A DNA stretch of 44,412 bases from positions 1-44,412 of the forward strand of contig NZ_JALJDX010000180.1 of assembly GCF_022952855.1 (NCBI RefSeq). Reading direction: 5' to 3'. Origin of the DNA: Pseudomonas sp. RGM2987 (lineage in GTDB: Bacteria > Pseudomonadota > Gammaproteobacteria > Pseudomonadales > Pseudomonadaceae). The notes below the pieces were generated by a model, which was not told the DNA's origin, did not search any database, and saw nothing but the letters and a program-made list of their open reading frames with translations. Made by a program: the position numbers and the translations under genes. Positions 11,051 to 18,573 of the stretch are shown in pieces; position 1 is the stretch's first letter; every line of letters begins with the position of its first letter.

Positions 11051-11474
11051 GCACCGGCCCCCTTCGTAAGGTCTTCGTCTATCGCGGCGCGTGTGGGAAA
11101 TTTCCTTAAGATCTGGGAAAAGTCGTTCAACGAGGAGCGTAGAGAAGCGTTGTTGTAGTTGTTTGCCTGCCAATCTGTGCCAATTTCACGGCAATTTCAA
11201 CAGCGCAGACCGTGACCGGTCAGTTCTCATATTTATAGTCGGTTTATTCACACCGGGCGGTTCACGAACCCTTGGCGGATGTGTTTAGAATGCCCCTCGT
11301 CACACTGCCCGCCTCCGGAATTTCGATCTTCGGATCATGCTGTAGGAAAGGGCTACAAAAACAAGAACGAGACGGGTAACCAGATGATCGGCGAGTGCGG
11401 CCCCGGCCGGTTCGATGCGTGATTCGACCGTCGTGAAGAAGGCTGCCAGGATGGCGGCCCGATGATGGGGTGCC
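11051..11474. other. Divergent intergenic region between the two CPA operons
   Basis: A 424-bp gene-free stretch separating rmd (minus) and the PA5455-like glycosyltransferase (plus). It must hold promoters for both operons. An AT-rich patch at 11229-11250 gives a TATAAA on the minus strand (about 11232-11237), but with no convincing -35. The 17-bp inverted motif at 11341-11357 is listed separately. I see no small gene, RNA or repeat. Confidence 0.6.
11341..11357. promoter_or_regulatory. Inverted motif TGTAG-N7-CTACA
   Basis: TGTAGGAAAGGGCTACA is a short inverted repeat with 5-bp arms, followed by an A-rich run and located 118 bp upstream of the plus-strand glycosyltransferase start. It resembles an operator or small hairpin. 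It does not fit the GacA box (TGTAAG-N6-CTTACA) exactly. No regulator can be named. Confidence 0.25.
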
Positions 11475-13106
11475 ATGAATTTCATTCTTTACTCGGACGT
11501 GAACGATCACTCCATCAGCCAGAGCCTCGGCCGCCCGGAGTACAGCTATTACTTCGTGCTCAAGGCCTATCGCCCGGTCCTGGAGAGCCTGGGCCAGGTG
11601 CATGTGGTGTCGTCGGTCGCCGAGGTCGATCCGCTGTATCTGACATTGCAGCAATCCGGGCAGGACTGCCTGTTCCTTTCATTTTCACCCCCGCACAAGA
11701 CGCCGTTGGACCTGCAATGCCCGATGGTCTGCGTGGTGGCCTGGGAATTCGATTCGATACCGGCCGAGCACTGGGACGGCGACCTGCGCCATGACTGGAG
11801 CCGCACGCTGGCCCGCCATGGCCGGGTGATTACGCTGTCCAGTCATACGGCCGAGGCGATCCGGCGTACCTTGGGCGAGGGTTTCCCGGTATTGGTCCTG
11901 CCGACGCCGCTGTGGGAACGCTTTGCCGGCGTTCGCGAGCGATACCCGAGCCGGCCGGTGAACCCAGGCACCGTCCTGCAAATCCGGGGCTGCATCATCG
12001 ATACGCGCTCCCTTGGGCTTTCAGCCGATGGCCTGATCGCGCCGCTCGTCGAAGAGGAGCCTGTGCCTGAGCCGGTACCCGAGCCGGTACCCGAGCCGCA
12101 ACCGGACATCGAGCCTGCTCACCTGACCTGGCGACGACGTGCGTTCGTCTCTCGCCATTACCTGCGCGAAGTCATTCGGGTCTTTACGCGCAGGGCCGAG
12201 CAGGGCCGCTTGTGGCAGATCAAGCACAACCTGTTGTGCTGGTATCGTGAAGCAGTGCGCGACCTGGTGTCGGTGCCGCTCCGGGTGATGACCAGCCGGG
12301 TTTTGAGAGGACCAGCGGCACTGCCGGTGCCGGTGTTTATCGAGCCGCCGCCTGAGCCCCCGCCGCCGGAACATCCCCAGGCGGTCCTGCCGGACACCAG
12401 CCAGATCATGGAAACCCAGGTCAGCGGGGTGGTGTATGTCAGCGTGTTCAACCCCGATGACGGGCGCAAGAACTGGCATCACCTGATCACCGCATTCTGC
12501 TGGGCCCTGCGGGACGTCGAGGACGCCACGCTGGTGCTGAAAATGACCCAGAACGACCTGTCGACCTACTACGTCGAATTGCTCACGTTGTTGTCGCAAC
12601 TGTCGCCATTCAGTTGTCGAGTGGTGGTGATGCACGGCTTCCTGGAGGACGAACAATTTGCCCGGTTGTATGGCGCAGCGAGTTTCTACGTCAATGCTTC
12701 GCGCTGCGAAGGCTTGTGCCTGCCGCTGATGGAGTTCATGTCCTGTGCACGACCGGCCATCGCCCCGGACCACACGGCGATGCGCGATTACATCGACCCC
12801 GAGGTGGCCTTTATCGTCAAGTCCAGCCGTGAGCCGACCATCTGGCCGGAAGACTCGCGCATCCTGTATCGCACCTTGCGCCACCGGCCCGATTGGGGCT
12901 CGTTGAAGCTCGCCTATGAGCAAAGCTATGCCATGGCCCGGCACCAGCCGCAGGCCTACCAGGCCATGGCCGAGGCGGCGAATCAGCGTATGCGCCGCTA
13001 TTGTGGTTTCGAGCCGGTGCAGCAGCGCCTGACCGGTTTCCTGGCGGCCCAGGCGGGCGCCGAACAGCTGTCGCTGGTGGCCAGCGCAGGTGCCGCCTCA
13101 TGCTGA
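11475..13106 (+). CDS. Glycosyltransferase (PA5455-like), with Pro-Glu repeat insertion
   Basis: A 543-residue GT-B-type glycosyltransferase. The N-terminal third matches its downstream neighbour closely (shared PEYSYYFVLK, LFLSFSPPHKT and VAWEFDSIP-type segments). The donor domain has VFNPDDGRKNWHHLITAFCW near residue 325 and ASRCEGLCLPLMEFMSCARP near 410 with an EX7E motif. Between them lies an insertion of about 110 residues (about 190-300) with EPVP repeats and a basic, amphipathic stretch that the neighbour lacks. It is the first gene of a five-gene operon matching P. aeruginosa PA5455-PA5459, reported to affect CPA. A role in decorating or capping D-rhamnan is likely; donor and linkage are unknown. 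The ATG is preceded by GGGG. Confidence 0.82.
   Translation: MNFILYSDVNDHSISQSLGRPEYSYYFVLKAYRPVLESLGQVHVVSSVAEVDPLYLTLQQSGQDCLFLSFSPPHKTPLDLQCPMVCVVAWEFDSIPAEHWDGDLRHDWSRTLARHGRVITLSSHTAEAIRRTLGEGFPVLVLPTPLWERFAGVRERYPSRPVNPGTVLQIRGCIIDTRSLGLSADGLIAPLVEEEPVPEPVPEPVPEPQPDIEPAHLTWRRRAFVSRHYLREVIRVFTRRAEQGRLWQIKHNLLCWYREAVRDLVSVPLRVMTSRVLRGPAALPVPVFIEPPPEPPPPEHPQAVLPDTSQIMETQVSGVVYVSVFNPDDGRKNWHHLITAFCWALRDVEDATLVLKMTQNDLSTYYVELLTLLSQLSPFSCRVVVMHGFLEDEQFARLYGAASFYVNASRCEGLCLPLMEFMSCARPAIAPDHTAMRDYIDPEVAFIVKSSREPTIWPEDSRILYRTLRHRPDWGSLKLAYEQSYAMARHQPQAYQAMAEAANQRMRRYCGFEPVQQRLTGFLAAQAGAEQLSLVASAGAASC
12057..12104 (+). repeat. In-frame 12-bp minisatellite coding for EPVP
   Basis: Four tandem 12-bp units inside the glycosyltransferase gene: GAGCCTGTGCCT, two identical copies of GAGCCGGTACCC, and a degenerate fourth beginning GAGCCG. 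They encode Glu-Pro-Val-Pro three times and Glu-Pro-Gln-Pro. The unit length is a multiple of three, so copy-number change would lengthen or shorten a proline-rich linker without a frameshift. Confidence 0.85.
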
Positions 13107-14392
13107 TCATCATTTATTCGGAAACCAACCAGACCAACATCCTGGAAAACCTCGGCAAGCCTGAGTACAGCTATTACTTTGTGCTCAAGGAGTTCCGCCC
13201 GGTATTGGAGCGGCTGGGGCAGGTCGTCGAAGTGACCCGCCCGGATGAGGAAGTCGATCGGCTGTACGCCGATTGCCGGAGTCGTGGCGAAGATTGCGTA
13301 TTCCTGTCCTTCTCTCCACCTCATCGCACCGCCGCTCACTATGCTTGCCCGACGGTCCCGGTATTTGCCTGGGAGTTCAGCACCATCCCTACCGAGAGCT
13401 GGCAAGGCGAACCCCGGCATGACTGGCGTGTGGTATTGGGCGCAACGGGCATGGCGATCACCCATTCCAGCTTCACCGTCAACGCCGTGCGCGAAGTGAT
13501 GGGCGCGGACTTTCCCATCGTCGCCATTGCGGCGCCCGTGTGGGACCGCTTCGCCGCCCGGGGCGCGTTGCTGGCGCAGCGGCCAACGGTCGATCACCTG
13601 CGCCTGCAACTGCGTGGTTTGTTGATCGACAGCCGCACCATCGACCTGCGGCCCTATGGCCCGCCTGCTCATCAGGCCGGTATACCGCAGGTGCTTGATG
13701 GCCCGGCCCAGGATTGCGAGTTGCTGCTCGACGGTGTGGTCTATACGTCGGTGTTCAACCCGTACGACGGGCGCAAGAACTGGAAGGACATGATCAGCGC
13801 CTTTTGCACCACGTTTCGCGACGTTGATGACGCCACGCTGGTGCTCAAGCTGACCCACCATGACGTCAGCGCTGCGCTGACCGACATGCTGCACCATGTC
13901 TACAAGAATCAGTCTTACCGGTGCCGTATCGTGCTGATTCATGGTTACCTGGCGGATGCGGACTATGAGCGCCTGGTAGAAGCCACCCGTTACGTGGTCA
14001 ACAGTTCCTATGGCGAAGGGCAGTGCCTGCCGCTGATGGAGTTCATGTCCTGTGGCCGTCCGGCCATTGCACCGCTGAACACGGCGATGGCCGATTACAT
14101 CGACCACGACAACGCCTTCGTGGTGGACTCCACAGAGGAGTTGACCGCCTGGCCCCATGATCCGCGCGCGGCCTATCGCACCCTGCGCTATGTCACCGAT
14201 TGGGACTCGCTGTGCTCGGCCTTTCACGCCAGCTATGAGGTGGCCAAGAACGACCCCGAGCGCTATCGCCGGATGTCCGCCCATGCCGTGCGCAGCCTGG
14301 AGACATTTTGCAGCCAGGCCAACGCCGAGCAGCGGTTGCAAGGGTTTTTCCAGCAGGTGTCCGAGCGGCGTCGGAGCGCGCCGCAGCCATGA
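13100..14392 (+). CDS. Glycosyltransferase (PA5456-like), paralogue of the preceding gene
   Basis: A 430-residue GT-B-type glycosyltransferase. It shares PEYSYYFVLKEFRPVLERLG, VFLSFSPPHRT, VFNPYDGRKNWKDMISAFC and GEGQCLPLMEFMSCGRP with the preceding gene, so the two arose by tandem duplication. It lacks the Pro-Glu insertion. The start at 13100 overlaps the previous stop in the heptamer ATGCTGA, and the protein begins directly with the conserved MLIIIYSETNQTN strand. In-frame upstream codons lie inside the preceding gene and are not used. It is probably cytoplasmic and transfers a sugar onto the CPA chain or its end (inference from locus). Confidence 0.82.
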   Translation: MLIIIYSETNQTNILENLGKPEYSYYFVLKEFRPVLERLGQVVEVTRPDEEVDRLYADCRSRGEDCVFLSFSPPHRTAAHYACPTVPVFAWEFSTIPTESWQGEPRHDWRVVLGATGMAITHSSFTVNAVREVMGADFPIVAIAAPVWDRFAARGALLAQRPTVDHLRLQLRGLLIDSRTIDLRPYGPPAHQAGIPQVLDGPAQDCELLLDGVVYTSVFNPYDGRKNWKDMISAFCTTFRDVDDATLVLKLTHHDVSAALTDMLHHVYKNQSYRCRIVLIHGYLADADYERLVEATRYVVNSSYGEGQCLPLMEFMSCGRPAIAPLNTAMADYIDHDNAFVVDSTEELTAWPHDPRAAYRTLRYVTDWDSLCSAFHASYEVAKNDPERYRRMSAHAVRSLETFCSQANAEQRLQGFFQQVSERRRSAPQP

Positions 14393-15261
14393 TCCAGCGA
14401 TGGCTAGCACGGCTCAGGCCGCCGGTTGAACCTGCGCCGCCACCCGCCGGCCGCGTTTCGCCCCGTGATGCGGGGCTCTACGATGCGATGCTCGACGGCT
14501 GGTTCAGCAATGAAACAGGCGAATTGCTCAAAGGCTTCGCCCTTGGCGCAGGCGACACCTTGCTCGACGTGGGCTGCGGGGAGGGCGTGGCGACCTTGTT
14601 CGGCGTGCGCCAGGGCGCGTCGGTGATCTTCACCGACAGCGAGCACGATAAGGTGCGCGACCTGGCGCGCCAGGTCGAAGAGCAGACGCGCGCGCCGTTC
14701 CTGGGACTGGTGAGCAACAGCTTGCCGCTGCCCCTGGCCGATGGCTGTGCAAATAAAATCGTCTGCATGGAAGTGCTTGAGCATATCGACCAGCCGGAAC
14801 CGTTCATGGCCGAGCTGGTGCGCATGGGCCGGCCAGGGGCGCAGTACCTGCTCAGCGTACCGGCACCGGTGGGCGAGCACCTGCAGCAGGGCATCGCGCC
14901 GGCCGCCTATTTCCAGTCGCCCAACCACGTGCAGATTTTCAGCGCTGAACGCTTTGCCGCGTTGGTGGAGGACGCCGGGCTGGTGATCGAACATCGCCAG
15001 GCCAGCGGCTTCTTCTGGGTCATGGGCATGATTTTTTTCTGGGCCAGCCAACAGGCAGCCGGGCGCAGCCTCGAAGGTGCCGTGCGCGACCGCATCCAGG
15101 CACCGTACCCGCCTTTGATGGAGCGCTGGGCCAGTGTCTGGCAGGACTTGCTGACGCAACCCGATGGCCTGGCGATCAAGCAGGTGCTGGACCGGTTCAT
15201 GCCCAAGAGCCAGGTCATCATCGCGCGCAAACCCGATCCTTCGACCAGGAGTGGCGCATGA
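14389..15261 (+). CDS. SAM-dependent methyltransferase (PA5457-like)
   Basis: A 290-residue class I methyltransferase. Motif I LLDVGCGEGVA lies near residue 60, with an acidic residue after the next strand (FTDSEHD) and CMEVLEHIDQPEPFMAELVR as the motif typical of the Methyltransf_11 family. A hydrophobic segment near residue 210 (VMGMIFFWAS) may associate with the membrane or core. It starts in an ATGA overlap with the previous stop. It is a paralogue of the operon's last gene. The likely substrate is a D-rhamnose hydroxyl of CPA, because P. aeruginosa CPA carries 3-O-methylrhamnose and this locus has been linked to it. Confidence 0.82.
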   Translation: MIQRWLARLRPPVEPAPPPAGRVSPRDAGLYDAMLDGWFSNETGELLKGFALGAGDTLLDVGCGEGVATLFGVRQGASVIFTDSEHDKVRDLARQVEEQTRAPFLGLVSNSLPLPLADGCANKIVCMEVLEHIDQPEPFMAELVRMGRPGAQYLLSVPAPVGEHLQQGIAPAAYFQSPNHVQIFSAERFAALVEDAGLVIEHRQASGFFWVMGMIFFWASQQAAGRSLEGAVRDRIQAPYPPLMERWASVWQDLLTQPDGLAIKQVLDRFMPKSQVIIARKPDPSTRSGA

Positions 15262-16406
15262 GCAGCAAGCGGATCATGGACATCGAGTTGCTGCGCGCCG
15301 TTGCGGTGGCCGGGGTGCTGTTCCATCACATACAGGGCATGTTCCCGGGCGGCTGGCCGCGCTTGACGGCGCTGGCCGATACTTTCCAGCTGTGGTGGGG
15401 GGTGGATCTGTTCTTTGCCATCTCGGGGTTTGTCATCGGACGCAGCCTGATTCCCCAATTGCGTCGTTGCGAGGGCCCTCGGCAGTTCTGGGCCGTGACC
15501 CGCGAGTTCTGGATTCGCCGGGCGTTTCGCCTGTTGCCGTCGGCCTGGCTCTGGTTGTTGCTGGTGCTGTTAGCGGTGTTCTTCTTCAATCGCTCCGGCG
15601 CGTTCGGCAGCGTGCAGGCCAATCTGCAAGCGACCCTGGCCGGTTTCCTGCAATTTGCCAACCTGCGCTTCGCCGACGCCTTCATGCGCTATGAATACGG
15701 CGCGAGTTTCGTCTACTGGACGCTGTCGCTGGAGGAGCAGTTCTACCTGATCTTGCCGCTGCTGGTGTTTGTCTCGCGCCGCTATCTGGTTTGGGTGCTG
15801 CTGGCGGTCGTTGTGGTGCAGTTCTTTACCTGGCGGGCACTGTGGCTGTCGGTCATCCGCACCGATGCCCTGGCACTGGGCGTGTTGCTCTCGATCTGGA
15901 GCCTGCGTCCGAATTATTGGCGCTTCGAGCCCAAATGGCTGCGTTGGCCCGGGCTTGGGGTGTTGTTGATCGTGGCGGCGGGGGGCGTGATGGCCTGGAT
16001 CGCGACCGAGCACTTCAACCTGTCTTTCTACCGCCTCGGCGTCATCGCGCTGCTCAGTGCCGTGCTGGTCTGGGTGGCTTCCTATGACCGGGACTACTTG
16101 TTGCCTCGGAGCCGGTTGAAAACCGCGCTGACCTGGATGGGCAGCCGGTCCTACGGGATCTACCTGATCCACGTCCCGGTGTTTTTCCTGTTGCGCGAGC
16201 TGTGGTTTCGTTTCGCGCCGGTGGGCTCGCAGGACCCGGCGAGCCATCCCTGGCTGGCCCTGTCGTGCGCGTTGTTGTTGATCGGCCTGTTGAGCGAGCT
16301 CAATTTCCGGCTGGTGGAAATGCCCCTGCGCAATCGCGGCGCCCAACTGGTCGGACGCCTGTCCGCCACCCGAACCCTTCCCGTCACCGGAGCCCCTTCA
16401 TGCTGA
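15258..16406 (+). CDS. Acyltransferase 3 family membrane protein (PA5458-like)
   Basis: A 382-residue integral membrane acyltransferase of the OafA/NodX type with about ten predicted helices. It shows the family landmarks MDIELLRAVAVAGVLFHHI (catalytic-type histidine), WGVDLFFAISGFVIGRSL, and RRAFRLLPSAWLWLLL. Such proteins move acetyl groups across the inner membrane onto sugars. Placed between two methyltransferases, it could O-acetylate the CPA chain. It starts in an ATGA overlap at 15258-15261 and ends in ATGCTGA with the next gene. Confidence 0.85.
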   Translation: MSSKRIMDIELLRAVAVAGVLFHHIQGMFPGGWPRLTALADTFQLWWGVDLFFAISGFVIGRSLIPQLRRCEGPRQFWAVTREFWIRRAFRLLPSAWLWLLLVLLAVFFFNRSGAFGSVQANLQATLAGFLQFANLRFADAFMRYEYGASFVYWTLSLEEQFYLILPLLVFVSRRYLVWVLLAVVVVQFFTWRALWLSVIRTDALALGVLLSIWSLRPNYWRFEPKWLRWPGLGVLLIVAAGGVMAWIATEHFNLSFYRLGVIALLSAVLVWVASYDRDYLLPRSRLKTALTWMGSRSYGIYLIHVPVFFLLRELWFRFAPVGSQDPASHPWLALSCALLLIGLLSELNFRLVEMPLRNRGAQLVGRLSATRTLPVTGAPSC

Positions 16407-17215
16407 GCCTTTTGAAGAAACTCACCACGGGCACGCCCGCGCCCGCTACGCCTACGGCTGAGAAGGTCGACCCGTATATGCTCGGGCTGCACGATGCGAT
16501 GCTCAGTGGCTGGTTCAACCAGCAGACCGGAGAGCTGTTCAGCGGTTTTCCGGTGACGGCTGACGACACGCTGCTGGACGTAGGCTGCGGCGATGGCGGC
16601 AATGTGCATTTTTGTGCGATGCGCGGGGCGAAGATCATCATCGCCGACATCGACGCGGCCAAGGTCGAGGCCACCCGCCAACGCTTGAGCGACACGCCGG
16701 CGCGGGGCGTCGAATGCCACGTGACCGACTGCAACCCGCTGCCCATCGCCGATGCCACGGCCACTCGGGTGGTCTCTACCGAGGTCATCGAACACGTCGA
16801 TGACCCGGCGCAGTTTCTCGCCGAACTGGTGCGGGTCGGCCAGCCCGGTGCGTTGTATTTATTGAGCGTGCCGCACCCCAGCTCCGAAGACCTGCAAAAA
16901 GATATCGCCGCACCGGAGTATTTCCAGAAGCCGAATCACATTCGCATCATCAGCGAAGAGCAGTTCAAGGCGATGGTCAGCGAGGCCGGGTTGGAGGTGT
17001 TGAGTCACAGCCAGTACGGTTTCTATTGGTCGATGTGGATGCTGCTGTTCTGGGAGGCCAAGGTCGATTTCAGCAACGCCGACCACCCGTTGCTCAACCA
17101 TTGGGCCGATACCTGGCAGGCGGTGCTCAATTCGCCACGCGGGGCGCAGATCAAGCAGGCTCTGGATGCGGTGGTGGCCAAGAGTCAGGTGATTATTGCG
17201 CGTAAGCCTGCTTGA
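16400..17215 (+). CDS. SAM-dependent methyltransferase (PA5459-like), paralogue of PA5457-like gene
   Basis: A 271-residue class I methyltransferase. DAMLSGWFNQQTGELFSGF and LLDVGCGDGGN mirror the first methyltransferase of this operon (DAMLDGWFSNETGELLKGF, LLDVGCGEGVA). The remaining motifs are IIADIDAAKV and STEVIEHVDDPAQFLAELVR. The C-terminal segment SQVIIARKP is shared with the paralogue. The start at 16400 is chosen for the ATGCTGA overlap with the acyltransferase stop. It is the last gene of the operon and is followed by a REP doublet. Two methyltransferases may modify different positions or act in sequence at the chain end. Confidence 0.82.
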   Translation: MLSLLKKLTTGTPAPATPTAEKVDPYMLGLHDAMLSGWFNQQTGELFSGFPVTADDTLLDVGCGDGGNVHFCAMRGAKIIIADIDAAKVEATRQRLSDTPARGVECHVTDCNPLPIADATATRVVSTEVIEHVDDPAQFLAELVRVGQPGALYLLSVPHPSSEDLQKDIAAPEYFQKPNHIRIISEEQFKAMVSEAGLEVLSHSQYGFYWSMWMLLFWEAKVDFSNADHPLLNHWADTWQAVLNSPRGAQIKQALDAVVAKSQVIIARKPA

Positions 17216-17228
17216 CCGAGCGACTTCT

Positions 17229-17321
17229 TGTGGCGAGGGAGCTTGCTCCCGCTTGGGTGCGCAGCGCCCATTGAAGAGGTCGCTTCGCAACCTGGGCGGG
17301 AGCAAGCTCCCTCGCCACGGG
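17229..17321. repeat. REP doublet (REPIN-like), GCGAGGGAGC type
   Basis: Inverted pair: TGTGGCGAGGGAGCTTGCTC on the left, GGGAGCAAGCTCCCTCGCCA on the right, spaced by about 50 bp. It is the same family as the element at 1890-2025. It lies between the CPA-modification operon and the DUF3142 lipoprotein gene. Confidence 0.85.
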
Positions 17322-17379
17322 TTTGCTGCCGGCCAATGTAGCGGTAATCTGCCGGCCTCTTTGGGGTGGTAAGGCTTTC

Positions 17380-18573
17380 ATGAATTTTCTTTTGCGGCTT
17401 TCGCTGGTGCTCGCCGCGTTGCTGCTGGGCGGCTGCGGGCAGTCGACACCGGCGGCGCTCGATCAACAACTCTATATCTGGCAACGCCAGTGGACGCCGG
17501 CTCACGAGCCGGCGCTGCGTCAGAGTCATGGCGATTTTTCCAGTTTGCGAGTGCTGGCATTGCAGGCGTTCCCCGGAGCAGGGTGGAGCCGCGCACATGT
17601 CGATGCAGCCTTACTCAAGGCTGACGGCCGCCCGGTGATTGCGGTGATTCGCCTGGACGGTCAGCTCAAAGCCCTGGATGAGGACGAGGTGATCGCGCAG
17701 ATCCAGCAAGTCTTGAGCGATTGGCAAGCCCAAGGCCTGGCGCCAGTGGGGGTCGAGATCGACCACGATGCCGGCAACGCCCGGCTGCCGGCCTATGGAA
17801 AATTCCTCGGCCAGCTGCGCCAGGTGCTGCCCGACAGTTTGCGGCTGAGCATCACGGCGCTGCCGGCCTGGCTCGACAGCCCGGCACTGCCAGGGTTGCT
17901 GGCGGCCGTGGACAGCAGCGTATTGCAAGTCCATGCGGTGAGCGACCCGCGGCAAGGATTGTTCGATCCGAAACAGGCCCGGCGCTGGGCTGAGCGGTGG
18001 GGTGCTGTCACTACGCGGCCGTTCTATCTGGCCCTGCCAGCCTACGGTGTCGCGCTGCTGACTCAGGACGGCAGCGGGCCGGTGGTTGAAAGCGAAGTGC
18101 CGATCGATCGGGTCGGCGAACGCCGGGAGTTGCTGGCCGATCCGCAACAAGTCGCCGGTTTGGTGGCAGGCCTGCGAGCCGACCCGCCGAAGCACCTGGC
18201 CGGGCTGATCTGGTTTCGCCTGCCACTGGCCGGCGACCGAAGGGCCTGGAGCCTGACCACACTCGGCGCCGTCGCCCGAGGCGACAACCTGGACAGCCGT
18301 TTGGCCCTGCATCTGCAAGAGCGGGACGGCCTTTACGACATCCGCCTGGTTAACCAGGGCAATCTGGACAGCCCTTGGCCGCAACGCATGACGCTGGTGG
18401 TCGGCGCGTGTGACGGCGTCGATGCCTTGGCGGGTTACACGTTGCAACAAACACCCGGACTGCTTACCTTCACTCGCATTCAGGAAGGTCGCCTGGCTGC
18501 GGGTGCGCAGCGGGCAATCGGTTGGGCGCGCTGTACAAAAATTGAACAAGGAGCTTTCAATGTTTACCCGTAA
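17380..18573 (+). CDS. DUF3142 domain lipoprotein
   Basis: A 397-residue predicted lipoprotein. The N-terminus MNFLLRLSLVLAALLLGGC has a hydrophobic core ending in the lipobox LGGC (Cys 19). The body has the look of DUF3142: an early QLYIWQRQWTPA segment, a strand series VIAVIRLDGQ, GVEIDHDAGNARLPAYGKFL and LPAWLDSPALPGLL, consistent with a barrel-like glycosidase-type fold. No enzyme function is established to my knowledge. The start at 17380 follows AAGG by 6 bases and gives a clean signal peptide. It overlaps the next gene by 14 bases, so the two are co-translated. Confidence 0.78.
   Translation: MNFLLRLSLVLAALLLGGCGQSTPAALDQQLYIWQRQWTPAHEPALRQSHGDFSSLRVLALQAFPGAGWSRAHVDAALLKADGRPVIAVIRLDGQLKALDEDEVIAQIQQVLSDWQAQGLAPVGVEIDHDAGNARLPAYGKFLGQLRQVLPDSLRLSITALPAWLDSPALPGLLAAVDSSVLQVHAVSDPRQGLFDPKQARRWAERWGAVTTRPFYLALPAYGVALLTQDGSGPVVESEVPIDRVGERRELLADPQQVAGLVAGLRADPPKHLAGLIWFRLPLAGDRRAWSLTTLGAVARGDNLDSRLALHLQERDGLYDIRLVNQGNLDSPWPQRMTLVVGACDGVDALAGYTLQQTPGLLTFTRIQEGRLAAGAQRAIGWARCTKIEQGAFNVYP

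Noticed and set aside
11261..11291. Possible sigma70 or AlgU promoter upstream of the PA5455-like gene
   Set aside because: TAGAAT has no -35 at proper spacing and the GAACCC does not fit the GAACTT-N16-TCTGA pattern.
12998..14410. Minus-strand open frame of 470 codons opposite the second glycosyltransferase
   Set aside because: The sense frame is a paralogue of its neighbour at the protein level; the antisense frame is a composition artefact.
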